DNA of 64,000 nt, taken from Acheta domesticus (Eukaryota > Arthropoda > Insecta > Orthoptera > Gryllidae). A program made the position numbers and the translations under genes. Of the stretch, positions 9,549-22,329 are shown piece after piece (positions within the stretch are counted from its first letter, which is position 1; every line of letters starts with the position of its first letter). The notes under the pieces were generated by a model. That model did not search any database and was not told where the DNA came from. It saw only the letters and a program-made list of their open reading frames with translations. The DNA lies in contig JAHLJT010009436.1 in NCBI GenBank assembly GCA_031308135.1, positions 156,200,750 through 156,264,749 on the forward strand, given 5' to 3'.

Positions 9549-12500
9549 TGTGTATGTGTACATATAGATTGATACTCACACAATTGCCATCCATCGGGAA
9601 TCAGTGCTTACAGGCCTAATTTCGTCGACATTTATTTATTGAAAAATATTGCGTGTGAATGAAAAAATGGTCAACTGATGTTTGAGATAACCACATTGAG
9701 GTCCTTTTCACTTTTAGAATCACCCACAGAAGCCATTGTCTTGGTTACAACACTACTACAAGAAAATAAGAATCCTTAAAGTACACAAAAAATATTAAAA
9801 TGCTCGGGTGCATGGGTTATTTTTATTGAATCATTTCAAAAATGTATATTAAAAGTAATTATCAGAAGGAGAAATTGAAAAAAATATTCCGAGAAATTAA
9901 TTCCCCGGGGCGTCGAAGACACCTCCGGGAGATCTGGCCTTAAGTCTTACTATGTAGCATTGCAATAAAGTCGCTATAAAACAAAAGAGTTGCAGATTGT
10001 TGCACCTAAATGTGTGCTATCCTGATTAAGGACATTCTGCTTGATAAATTAAAACAATGATAGAGGCAAGACTACGCAGGACAAAAAATGTAGTCTATAA
10101 TTTTCATGAACTTTGTTACTATCCATATCCATTTGTTACTATCCATATCCATTCAGCCGCATCATATATAAAAATAGTACACACTTTTTCTTAAAAATAT
10201 ACTTAACTTAGCCAAAAGTGTCTTCTGTTCGGAAATACAAAAAGAATCCACAAAAAATGTTTAAACACTTTTTTTTAATTTCACGAATATCGTCGACAAG
10301 AACCGATGAATTCGAGTCGTTCGGGCAACGGTAACTTTACGACATCCTGCGGACGACAAAAATGAAATGACTTTCTGGAGCTGAAGTATTATGCTCCAAT
10401 GTCTTCTGAATAAGATTTGATCAGTCAGAATTCCGAATTTGAATTTTGCCATTATGGCCAGGTTTTTCGCACGATAGAACCAGAGTGCGGCGGTAGGATC
10501 CTCGTGTCTGGTTCAGAACAAGTTCTCCTATTGAGCCTAGAGACTCCGTCTAGTCGGCGAGAGGCGTCCAGGGTTGTCCGCTCTCTGAGCACGAAGCCCG
10601 CGCCACGAGTCTACCTGGAGCCGTAAGGAGTCCAGGGATATTCGCTCAGTCGAGTAGAGCTGGCGACTGCCCTCAGTGGAGCCACGCCGGCGCTTACTAG
10701 TGAAGTTAATGAGTGATTGGATGAATCAACGATTCTTTCCCGCCTTTTCAACCGTTGGAATCGGTTGCAATCGGTTTACCAACCATTACTTTGGTAGTTC
10801 GCTCTCCTCCCGTACACGACTATACTGCGCTAATCTGTCAATGTTTTTACATGTGTTTAGATAGCAAGATAGTCGTTCTTTTTCGGTGTTAATTTGTTTT
10901 TCATTCATTTGTTTTCGTTCATTTTGGCGGTATGTTGAGTTACACTTGACAGTGAAGTTAAATTAGCTACGAAGTAACTGCGTTCAATAGGAAGAAGTCT
11001 GCATTTATTTTACAACTTATATGTAGTTGTGATGATGGTTAAATATTCCGTTCATAGTTACTTTTCGCTATGCAAACTTTTCAAACCGTTATATTTTTGT
11101 GAATTAAGATTTTTTTCATTACAAGAGTAAATCGTTAAATAGTGTTTTTCAAATATATAAAAGTGCTATTGTAATACGTGAACAGCATTTAAAAACCTTT
11201 CTTTAGAAAAATTAACAATTAGATGGGATATCGGTTTTAATGAATGAAGGGGGAAGTGGTACAAATTAGAAAAGCTAAAAGAAATGTTGCATATTAAGGA
11301 AGAATTTACTACTTTCAGAATAAAAGTACATATTACTGTTGAAAACAAGAGTTGTAATTCTTTTACAAGTTGTAAAAGGAAATGAAAAAATTAACATCAA
11401 ATTCTTTAGGATTTTATGAAAATCAAACAATCTCCAATAATTTGCATAGTATTACATCTTTAGAATTTTTATTGGAGGAAGATTAACAATAATATATTCC
11501 CAGAAATCATATGTAAACTTCATTGCTGTTAAATATTCACACAACATAATTTCCTAATGAAATACCAAAATCCCAGAACTTTTGGCAATGACTACTTTCC
11601 AATTACTGAAACACTATCTAGGATCTTATGCAGTCACCATTTTTTTTGTTTTTAGAAAATTCTATTCTTAGAAAGTAAATTAGTAAAGAATATCATCTCC
11701 TCCAAATAAAGAAAGATGACAAAAATATTCTTTGTTTGCAAGATTTTTTTAACATTCAATGGGGCCTGAAGAACTAGTTTCTTTTCTGTACTGAAGATGT
11801 GACACAAAAAAATGTTTATGTGCTTGGCAATAGTAGATAAATTTAAAAAATGGCTAAAGCTTGTAAATGTTAATGTGCCCTCCATAAAATAAACGTTATG
11901 TTGGCATATTCATGTAAGTGTTTTAATATTAATTTTTTTCTACATTGCAGAGGTTATGCTTTATTACAATATATATTATGATAGCATACACATTTTATTA
12001 TGAGGTACTGTAGATTGCTCAAGCTTAAGACCCCTTCAGGTTAACCAGGACCTAATAATAAGAAAACAGATAACATTATTTCATAAATATAAATTTGGAA
12101 AATAAGGAAAATAAAAAATGCAAAAAAATAAATAAATGCATTTAAAAAGAAATAACTTACATTAAGAAAATTGTAAAGGCAGGCTGGCATTCTCATTGAT
12201 GCACAAGTGGGATACCCACCTCTCCCTTTCATCTTCATCCCATCAGTGCTCATCTTCTACTCTCAAATTCTTCCTGTATGATACAAGTCACAAAGTTATT
12301 TTAAAAATAGACTGGACTTCATGGGCATTTTATTACTTATAAGAAATAATTTACTTCACCAATACATCTAATAATCTAGTTAATTTTGAGTAAATTTTTC
12401 ATTCATGATGGTGAAGAACAATTAATTGAATTTTCAAGAAACTTCTGAATATTGTTTATAAAATGAATGTTATTGAGACAAATATATTCAACATTGGTAG

Positions 12501-12642
12501 AAACATTATTCGTCATGTGTGCATAAAAAGATACATTTTTCTGATAAAAGTGGGTTTAAGAAGACAAGGCATCTTTGTTTCAAGCATTTTAATAGAGATA
12601 AATTTTCTACATATATCATTAAATTGGTTAAAAGAATTGGCC
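9549..12642. other. Mostly AT-rich non-coding DNA
   Basis: No gene was recognised. A 20-bp unit (TTTGTTACTATCCATATCCA) is tandemly duplicated near 10112-10152. A GC-richer patch at 10400-10690 lacks a convincing protein. The remainder is simple AT-rich sequence. Confidence 0.45.
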
Positions 12643-12713
12643 GTCCCGACCAGGACTCGAACCCGGGATTTCTGGTTTACTCCCATCTGCTCTGACCACT
12701 AAGCTACCGAGAC
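12643..12713 (-). repeat. tRNA-like SINE head
   Basis: On the minus strand a cloverleaf-like 71-nt segment has a 7-bp acceptor (GTCTCGG with TCGGGAC), a 4-bp D stem around AGTGGTCA, and a 5-bp T stem with a perfect GGTTCGAGTCC box B. The anticodon arm pairs poorly (about 3 bp) and the position expected to be U33 is A. It is therefore better read as a tRNA-derived SINE head or tRNA pseudogene than a functional tRNA. Confidence 0.6.
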
Positions 12714-12974
12714 AACCAACCATTGAAAGGTTTTCACGAGCGTCTTATCACTCCCCTCCTTACCGTTCAGCAGACGTACAATCGAAGAACTACATGGACG
12801 AGAAGCTCATTTACTCGGTTAAACCTCTGTAACTGTACCAATCGTCGATTGAAAAAGCGGGAAGGGTGGCAATGTGGGCGGAGGGCCAATTGAGGCCGTT
12901 AGGAAACATGGCGCCAGTTTCAAAATTTGTCATATGTGTATGGTTATGACAACACGTACTTATAATATGTAAGG

Positions 12975-15085
12975 TTAGCACGGAATTTCATAGCGAAGCA
13001 CGTCCTAGCACGGAAATTCTTGGCGAATTCACTGGTAAAGTCCGTTTTTCCATTCGACTTTTAATATTCGAGAAAATCGCGAAAACCATGATCGTTTGTT
13101 GTGATCACAGAATTTGCCCGTTTTTGCGCTACGAACCTTCCTTTACGAGATATTCAAAAAAACGGAAAAAATTTTCGAATTTCACCCCAGTGTTATGCGC
13201 CCTAGCACGGAATTTCATGGCGAATTCACTGGTGAAGTCCGTTTTTCGATCCGACTTTTAAGTTTCAAAACCATCGCGAAAAAAATCGTAAGTTGTGATC
13301 ACAGAATTTGCCCGTTTCCGCGCTACGAGGCTTCGTTTCTGAGATAACCGCGAAAAACGAAAACATTTTTCGATTTTCGAATTTTACCCCAGTGTTATGC
13401 GTCCTAGCACGGAATTTCATGGCGAATTCACTGCTGAAGTCCGTTTTTCGATCCGACTTTTAATTTTCGAGAAAATGGCGAAAAACATGATCGTAGTTTG
13501 GAAATCCAATAAAGCTTCTTTTATCGATTCGACGCACCGTTTACGAGATATTCGCGAAACACGGAGACAATTTTCGATTTTCGAAATTGACCCAAATATT
13601 GCCCGCCCTAGCACGAATTTTTAATGGCTTATTCACTGGTGAATTCCGTTTTTCGATCAAACTTTTAGTTTTCGAAAAAATCGCAAAAAACATGATCGTA
13701 GTTTGGGAATCCAAATAAAGCTTCGTTTATCGATTCGACGCACCATTTACGAGATATTCGCGAAAAACGGAATAATTTTCGATTTTCGAAATTGACCCGA
13801 ATATTGCCCGCCTTGCACGAATTTTTAATGGCGGATACACTGGTGAAGTTCGTTTTTGGATCCGACACTTAGTTTTCGAGAAAGTCGCAAAAAAATGATC
13901 GTTGTTTGGGAATCCAAATTAAGCTTCGTTTATCGATTCGACGCACCGTTTACGAGATATTCGCGAAAAACGGAAAAAATTCCGATTTTCGAAATTGATT
14001 CGAATATTGCCCGCCCTAGCATGAATTTTTAATGGCTTATTCACTGGTGAATTCCGTTTTTCGATCAAAATTTTTGGTTTTCGAGAAAATCGCAAAACAC
14101 ATGATCATAGTTTGTTAATCCATATTAAGCACCCTTTATCGATTCGACGCACCGTGTGCGAGATATCCGCGAAAAACGGAATAATTTTCGATTTTCGATA
14201 TTGGCCCGAATATTGCCCGCCCTAGAACGAATTTTTAATGGCGAATTCACTGGTGAAGTCCGTTTTTCGATCCGAATCTTAGTTTTCGAGAAAATTGCAA
14301 AAAACATGATTGTAGTTTGGGAATCCAAATAAAGCTTCTTTTATCGATTCGACGCACCGTTTACGAGATTTTCGCGAAAAACGGAAAAAATTTTCGATTT
14401 TCGAAATTGACCCGAATATTGCCCGCCCAAGCATGAATTTTTAATGGCTTACTCCATGGTGAATTCCGTTTTTCGATCAAACTTTTAGTTTTCGAGAAAA
14501 TCGCAAAAAACATGATCGTAATTTGGGAATCCAAATAAAGCTTCTTTTATCGATTCGACTCACCGTTTACGATATAATCGCAAAAAACGAACAAAAATTT
14601 TCGATTTTCGAAATTGACCCGAATTTGGCGTGCCCTCGCACGAATTTTTAATGGGGAATTGACTGGTCAAGTCCGTTTTTCGATCCGACTCTTGGTTTAC
14701 GAGGAAATTGCAAAAAACATGATCGTAGTTTGGAAATCCAAATAAAGCTTCTTTTATCGATTCGACGCACCGTTTACGAGATATTCTCGAAAAACGGAAA
14801 AAATTTTCGATTTTCGAAATTGACCCGAATATTGCCCGCCCTAGCACGAATTTTTAATGGCGAAAATACTGGTGAAGTTCGTTTTTCGATCCGACTCTTA
14901 GTTTCCGAGAAAATCGCAAAAAATGATCGCAGTTTGGAAATCCAAATAATGCTTCTTTTATCGATTCGACGCACCGTTTACGAGATATTCGCGAAAAACG
15001 GGAAAAATTTTCGGTTTTCGAAATTGACCCGAATATTGCCCGCCCTAGAACGAATTTTTAATGGCGAATTGACTGGTGAAGTCCC
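12975..15085 (+). repeat. Old 205-bp satellite array (about 10 diverged monomers)
   Basis: Successive units repeat the order TTTTCGAGAAAAT, CATGATCG, ACGAGATATTCGCGAAAAACGG, CCCTAGCACG and GGCGAATTCACTGGTGAAGT, with a spacing near 205 bp. The first three units resemble the large array at 44-52 kb. The rest form a separate subfamily with ATCGATTCGACGCACCG in place of the GGCGCTACGACGC block. Sequence divergence between units is much higher than in the large array, so this is an older, unhomogenised block. Open frames within it are by-products of low stop density. Confidence 0.9.
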
Positions 15086-15437
15086 TCCGGTTTATGGTGG
15101 GAAGGTTCATTTGGTTCACTGATCCGGTTCACTAGGGAGGAATCGACTCAGTGAACCGAATTCTTGTTTACTATTGGCGTTGAACATGGTAACGTAATAA
15201 ATGTCTTTGAAAACACAATCTATTTAAGAAGCGCGTGCTACTTGAACATTCTTTACTACGTAAGCCACTCATTTTGTGTTACTTATGGCACTGGTCTATT
15301 TAGTTAAGCAAATGCTACTTATTACATTGCTCTATAAGCCACAGAATATAAATGGGAAAAGTATAACTCACGTATTTATGGGATTTTTTATACATTTTTT
15401 TAAAGTTATGAAACAAAAATATAAAAACGACAACAAC

Positions 15438-15471
<34 letters not shown>

Positions 15472-16092
15472 TAAACGTAGAATTTTAAAAACCTGAAACA
15501 AAAAAAAGTATTTTTAAAAATAATACAATATAAAATAAAACCAATATCAAATAATATTAATGACTCACTATTAAATAGAATGAAAGATAAATAACGAAGG
15601 AAATTGAAGAAAAACGAACAAAAACGAGGAAAAATTGTTGAAACAGCTTAATTTCTATAACAGAAAAACATACTTTTAAAAAGAATACAAACTAAAATTT
15701 ATAAAAACCAATAGGAAGTAAATACTAATAACTCACTTTTGAATGCAATTGAACGATGAAAAAAATTAATATAAACAGCAACTCAGAAAATGTAAACAGA
15801 AAAATTAAAGTTGAAAATTTGAAAAACATCATAATTGCTGTAAAAATAAATTCACAAATGTTTTAAAACAAGTTGTATTTCACAAACTCATACTACTTAA
15901 ACTTTTGTTATTGGGGGGCTAGCGCCCCCCCCAGTTTAACACTAAAAGCACCGTAAATAGAAATATTTAAAATAAATTATATTTCATAAACACATGCTAC
16001 TTTTAACCTTTTTTATGGGTTTATTGGTAACCCCCAAACCCCCCATTTTAATACGAATAAACCAACTCGTCTGTTTTTTAAACCAATTCTAC
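15086..16092. other. AT-rich flank with TAA microsatellite and diverged tandem units
   Basis: A CAA/TAA microsatellite lies at 15431-15470. Units of about 130 bp at 15840-15950 and 15961-16092 share a CACAAACTCATACTACTT-like start and a poly-C/G core. A further copy lies at about 18805-18940, beyond the piggyBac element. A GGTTCATTTGGTTC motif at about 15106 recurs inverted near 22310. Confidence 0.5.
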
Positions 16093-18560
16093 TTAACCCA
16101 TTTTAGGCCAATGACAGAAATAATCATACAAATGTATTGAATTTCTGTGTGTATCTTCAGTTATTGACAAATATGACATATATGTTGCCAGAAAAATTTT
16201 CCCTTTAACCAACAATGATTTACAGCATGGTGCGTTCACGCACCACTGGCCCTTCGTGGGGTATCTGCGATCTTAATTAGAGAACAATTTACATCAAAAT
16301 GATGAAATTTTTTAAACTCCTTGATTAAAAACTTGTATTTATTGTATAATTTTAAACAAAAATATAAGTATTACATAATATTAGGAAAAAGAAAAAAAAT
16401 AGTTTTTGGAAAATTTTCAAAACATTCTGGATGAAGATGCTTTTCACATTTTATACAGAAAAACATTGTGTGGTTTTTACACATACCGCATCTTCTCCGG
16501 GTACTTTGTTCATGTTTCCTAATGAGGTGGCAAATGTTATCAAACCTTATTTCTGGAATGATGCTGCTTTTAACAGTTTTCCGTGTTTTTGGACTGATTC
16601 CGAAAGAAGAAGCTTTGCAGTCAAGTGCGAGCTACATATGACCTGAGATCAATTTGTGAAATTTTCTCTTTAGATACCAAACAATGAACTTTTTCATGTA
16701 TTTACAATAGAGCTGTCAATGGCATTGATAAACAGTGGCCACCACCATTTCTTACCCCTAGAACTGATGCGATAATTCGCGACCGCATTGTCGTGCAAAT
16801 CGATTCCTCCCAGTTGTTCCTCCCTGTTGTTTTCTGAAATCACATTTGGCTGTTGAACATGTATTTGCTTTTTTCTTTCTTGTCATATCTTTGAGCATTT
16901 CCTAAGGGCAAAACCTTACCATTATTTGTTGCCACTGTTACAACAGAATTATCGTTCCATCTTACAATAAGTACTTCATATTTTTAGTCGAAGAAAAATC
17001 ATAAAATTCTTTTGCTTCCCTCTTTACAACTTTTGATGGTTTGAAGGAAGTGCCTGGAATTCTATCTTCACGAATTGTTCCAGTTTCAAAATAGCTTCGT
17101 TCTTTTAGGACAGTGAATAATTTAAAGGATGTAAAGAAATTATCAAAGAAAACTTTGTGATGGTTTGGACGATCAACCACTTTCAGTAAATGAAGGACGA
17201 TATCTGCGCTAAGCCCACTAGTTTCCTTTATCTGAGACTTTGAACCCCCATATGGTTCAAACTGAAAAAAATAACCTGTACTTCCTGCCATTTTGAAGCC
17301 AAAACGGACAGGCTTACCCTTGATAAACATCTTTGCAGAGTGTCGTCCGAAGTATGGAACCATTTGTCCATTTGTTCGTCAATGGACAAATTATGTGAAA
17401 AAACTTCAAACTGCATAAAGTTTTTGTTCAAAAGATTGAATAAAGGACGCAACTTACTGAACCTATTATCTAAATTCAAATTCTTGTTATCTGCACAATG
17501 TAAATTTCTTTTGATTGCCCTAAATCTATTTCTGCCCATGGCAAATCATCAACGTCTGGGGGAATCACAACATCCGCACATTCCACGTCAATAGCCTCGA
17601 GCTCTGCAGTTATTTCTTCAGTAGTCAAACCACAGTAACTGAACATCTACAATAACATAATTATATAATACGCTATTTTGGAAGGTAACTTATCTGCTTC
17701 GTTATAATAAATTATTTTCAGAATTTTTGTTATATGAACATTACCACCACTTACCTCATAGCCAGAAGAAATTAGAAAGTTGTAAGATGTGATAAATAAT
17801 TTATTTATGAAATTAAATGTTAATGAATTTCAGATAAATAGTTATAGCTAATTAAAATCGAATTACTTTCACACTAATTTTCTTCTACAATCGGACACAC
17901 TGTCCACCACCACCTTCTATCTCCACTGACAAAGATATCCAATTTCAACATGTAGACGTGAGACTCCATTCGCGCCTACCAAGCAACTGAACTTCTCAAC
18001 TGTAGAATCCAAAAAAATATGTTGCGTCATTAGAAATAGTTTTCTGGGAACTAACAGAGCCCACTTTGTTTCGACTCGCGCTCCCCTCGCTCGCAGAGCA
18101 TTTGTTTTCATAACATTCTTAGCAGCAACACTCGAAGGGTCGGGCAGCAGAGGTATCTGGAGATACAACGGTATGGGCCAGTGGTGCGTTGACGCACCAT
18201 GGTTAATAAACAACAATTTTAACGAAAATGAAAGAATGAAAATAATTTACATAAATATTACATGAAAATACAATTGTTCGTTATAATCGACAACCATAAA
18301 TAAAACTCAGAATTATATTTTTTCAAATTACAAGAAATAATCCAAACCCATCTTCATTTCAGGTGAAAATTACCAAATATTTTACTTTATTTCTCCTTCA
18401 TTACATGAAGATAAATTCAAGCAAAAAAATACTCATATGTTCATCTGATATTCAATATTTCTATGGCACAAACTGCGTCAATTTATGTAAAAAATACCTA
18501 CCATAAAAAATTCTTATATAAAATGGTGCGTATACGCACCACTGGCGCAAAACGGGTTAA
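16093..18560 (-). mobile_element. piggyBac-type DNA transposon (dead copy)
   Basis: The element runs from TTAACCC at 16093 to GGGTTAA ending at 18560. The ends match as TTAACCC-N-TTTT-NN-GCCA inverted repeats, and the flanking TTAA is the standard piggyBac target. A subterminal palindromic word, GGTGCGT-NN-ACGCACCACTGG, occurs at 16227-16249, 18175-18200 and 18523-18545. It encloses a broken piggyBac transposase on the minus strand. Length (2468 bp) is normal for the group. Confidence 0.75.
16371..17646 (-). pseudogene. piggyBac transposase pseudogene
   Basis: Starts at ATG 17646 (MFSYCGLTTEE) with an acidic N-terminal region. It then joins out of frame to RNRFRAIKRNLHCADN, so roughly 100 or more residues of the usual N-terminal domain appear deleted. 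The DDE_Tnp_1_7 core follows: LSIDEQM (first catalytic Asp), GRHSAKMFIKGKPVRFGFK, KVFFDNFFTSFKL (second Asp), then GGIDLHDNAVANYRISSRG (last Asp region) and KKWWWPLF. The C-terminus has a cysteine-rich domain (RRRCGMC, FFCIKCEKHLHPEC). An 8-bp tandem duplication right after the SIDEQM codons, and further frameshifts and stops, kill the frame. It excised and inserted DNA at TTAA when alive. Confidence 0.85.
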
Positions 18561-19409
18561 TATGTTAAAGAAAATGGAATTTTAAAAGAAAAAGTCCACT
18601 CACACAGTCGTTGAAATTATACAATTTTAATAGTATTACCACTACCATAGTAATACTGAAAATTAGTGTAGTGTCTCGGCACGAATTACACCCTCATAAC
18701 ACGAAAAAACGTCAAGCTTGTTTCTGGAAAAAAATACCTACTTTTTACGAACTGAAGCTAAAAAAAATTAATAATAAAAAATAACTTGTTAAGCTAATAA
18801 AATAAATACAAATATTTAAAATCAATTCTATTTCACAAACACATACTACTTACACGTTTATTATTGGGAGACTATCACCTCTCAAATCCTCCATTTTAAT
18901 ACTAAAAACAAACTCGTCTACTTTTTAAAGCAAATACTACATAATATGTTAATCATATATAAATCCTGCATTTACATCTTCCATCACGGTAGACACACAA
19001 AATCTATTAAAAGATGTCTTGAAATGCTATAAAACACTCAATTCCACTAAGAAAATAACTTTTCGTGCGAACACTTTCTAATCGCATTAAATAGTGCCAG
19101 TAAATAATTTTGTTGTTATGGGAACAACTGAAAGTGACATTACGAGAAGGCTTTTTAAAATCTAAAAACATTTCTATACTAATATTTGAGTTCAAACAGC
19201 AATGAAATCAGCTTAGAAACAAGTTTTATTCAACAAAAAGAAGTGTAGTGAAGTGTAATTTTCAATGTGAAGTGAAGTTGTTTTAAAAGTGTCGTGATGA
19301 AGAAGAAATTTTTCGTAAAATATGAAATTGGTCATTTATTGTATATTTATGCTTTGACCCATTAAAGCTAATCAACCCGAAGATAAGTCACTTATTATTT
19401 ATCACCACC
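18561..19409. other. AT-rich non-coding stretch
   Basis: It includes a diverged tandem unit at about 18805-18940 matching 15961-16092 on the other side of the piggyBac insertion. No gene was seen. Confidence 0.5.
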
Positions 19410-19416
19410 TCTGAAG

Positions 19417-22248
19417 CACGGTGTAAGATATATAGGTGTGTCAACTAGCCGCCTTTTGGGCAAAATTTTTGAAGCCAGTTTGAGGCTAGTTCCTCGCTTA
19501 TCCGTACTGTGCGCACGATCGGATTGGGCATTGATGATGGCGTCTCGCGCATTTAGTATTTTCTGGTGTTTTCGTTGCAAGAAAGCTATAACCGTCACTG
19601 AATACACATAATTGGGGAACCGCTACTGTAAATGTATCGGGATTTTTTAAGACCTATTATACAGGCTGACAGGGAATGTTAATTGTTTTGAAATGTTTTG
19701 TAGCGAGAGCCATGCATATTTGCAGTTATATGATGTAAGTACCAGAGAATGAGGATTTCCATTTAAAAACAAGAGTTGGAGTTATAACAACAAAAAAAAC
19801 AATAGCGATTACATTTAAGAATATCACTTAAACAGTGATTTACCATTCATTTGACAATCACGTTGCTCAGCAATCAACAGGTTTGTTTTTTGCAACAGTA
19901 TATTTATCACTGACCCTCACTGAAAAACAATTTCAGTGTCAATTATAATTTTCTAGTAATATTTTACAAATTAAAAAATGTAGTGTACTATAATTCAACT
20001 CAATTCTTTATTTCAATATTAATAATATTCAATTTGTACATATTATTTTCTCAAATAATTGCAATTTTATGACTTACAATTCTCAAAATCACATAACCTA
20101 CTTACAAACAGTATACATGTACAGTTTACATACATTCTTAATTTCCTAAATATATTAATGTACATAAATGTTACATAAGTAACTTATATATACATTTTTC
20201 ATTCATTGCAGAATTATCATTATTAACATTCATTTTCCTGTACTTAAATTTCAAAATGTTGTTGGATATGTGCAAACCATTCACTGTAAAATTACTTTGA
20301 CTATGCATTTATGAAGAAGAAGAATTTACTTTTGAGAAAAGCGTTATTCTATTCTTGTAACTTTTCATTACATCTTATCTTAATTTCTGCTTATGTAGAG
20401 CTTTTCTCACACATAGTTATGATTGTGTTATTGTCTATTTGTAGTGCTACGGTGGTGAATAGAAGTGAGCCACATTGTGTTTCAATTGAAAATATCATGG
20501 TTCTGGGTGTTGATAAACACCGGAAGGCAAGAATTTTATATTATTGAAAGTATTTTTACGCAAAACGCATAACCCAATTTGTGCTATAGTTTTAACATAT
20601 TGTTTTTGTAGTTTTAATATTTCTTTCACCTGAAATGTACTTGCATTTTCCTACAATCCTAAATCTTACTGTGAAAAAGTTTCCATTCTATTCATGAAAC
20701 GGTTTACACAGTTCTCTGTTATCTGAATTGTGTTCTCTCTATTAACGTCTATGAAAACCTAACAACCACATCCTTTCACTTCCCACCATGTTATCAACTG
20801 AAATGCAACATGGCTTCAAAAACATAAAATTAATTTCAAGAACGAAAAATGAAGGTCATTCTTGAAGGTATTTTTTAGAACCACTGCACATAATATCACC
20901 ACCATGAATAATCCATTACTAGAATATTTATAAACAGAACCTCTATGACTACATTGAAATAACATCAGTTACCTTTTTATAATCACATTTTGTCAACAAT
21001 TTGTGCAAAAAACACAATCATGTCCTATGATTTTCGACAAAGACTAACCATTTGTTTATTCTCAAAAATTTTTTCAAACATCAACAAGTTTGTCTGACAC
21101 CCTTTGGATACATTCAATTAATCTTCTTCATGAATTACAGTTGCCTCCCTTAAAATTGTTTCATAATCATCTTCTGAAATTTAAAAAGTTTTAAAAGTAT
21201 ATTTTTAATAATTAGGTAGTCAATTACACTTCGTGAAGTTTGTAATTTCATATAATTAGAAAAATCAATAATTAATATTAATTAAAAAATAGTAAACAAT
21301 AAGCAAGATATACATTTACCATACCAATAAAGTTCTGTATGAGGATCACAGTCGTCAGATATGTTTGATGAACAGGCATGGTGTTCCAATGACAGTCTCT
21401 GTGTCTTTGCCCAACATAACCACTGAAAGTTCAACAAAATTAAACAAGAATGAAAAATAATAAAATAAACAAATTATTTCATTTATTAATCTTAAAATTA
21501 CCATTTTAATTATAACAAACTCTATCTTCAGGTATGGTCTGTAAATCATATCCTATACAAATTATCTTATTAATGTTTTAATATTTTTGAAAACTCATAT
21601 CAAATGCATGTTTACCATTGTAAACATTTCTAGAAACACCACCTGCAAATCGATTTGGATTATGTTACATTTTTAGTTTTTAGCATGCAAATTTTGCAAT
21701 TTTTAATTTGCATTCTGCATTATATTCTTTGATTGCACAATTTAAGTCTTGGAATTTTTTTCCGATTTGGTGTGTAAATAATTACTATACTAGTTTGGTT
21801 GTTTATTTTCACAAAATTGATTGTGTATGATTTTACAATGATTGTGTATCTATTTGATAGTTAACTGATAGTGTAAGGTGAATAATTGGTATATGTACTT
21901 ACCACATTTCGTATAACATTTTCATTGTTGAAATTCTTGACGCAATATAATCATTGTCATTTAATTTTCTCCTTTTCTGGGAAAAACTTCAACCTATTTC
22001 TTTTTAATATCTTGATTTTCGACTGTCTTTGGAAACTTCTAAATTTACTTCATACTCCGGAATAAAATTTTTACTACGAAGAGATCAGTCAAGTCTAGTG
22101 TTCATCGTGCTATCAATAGAAGCCATCTTGTCCCAAAAAAATGCCCAAGTCGTTCGCAGCGCTTACCTAGCGAGAGCTGTGGGAACTAGTCTCATATTAG
22201 CTTCAGTTTTAGACTGGGAGTGAACACACCTATATCTCTTACACCGTG
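19417..22248. mobile_element. TIR transposon with 7-bp target duplication, P-like
   Basis: The ends match 24 of 25 bases as inverted repeats (left starts CACGGTGTAAGATATATAGG, right ends with the complement). TCTGAAG is repeated directly on both flanks (19410-19416 and 22249-22255). Subterminal blocks are also shared in inverted order: GAG-CTAGTTCC, TTGGGCATT and GATGGC. A 7-bp duplication with CA-starting ends fits the P superfamily, but no transposase was recognised in the AT-rich interior, so it is probably non-autonomous. Possible start codons lie just inside each end. Confidence 0.7.
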
Positions 22249-22329
22249 TCTGAAGTGAATCGTAAGTGAACCGTGGTGGGCGATTCACGAGAGTAAGTGA
22301 TTCACAAAAGGAACCAAATGAACCGTGCC

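Noticed and set aside
12643..12713. Functional tRNA gene
   Set aside because: Acceptor, D and T arms are good, but the anticodon arm is poor and position 33 is not T, so a SINE head or pseudogene is more likely.
12975..15085. CRISPR-like or leader-repeat array
   Set aside because: Continuous 205-bp head-to-tail monomers without spacers, in a eukaryotic repeat context.
17917..18216. 99-codon minus-strand ORF within the piggyBac 5' region
   Set aside because: Begins inside the palindromic subterminal repeat and matches no transposase segment; the real transposase start is at 17646.
20311..20547. 78-codon ORF with a hydrophobic stretch inside the P-like element
   Set aside because: AT-rich chance frame with no transposase motif and no support from the element's other copies in this window.
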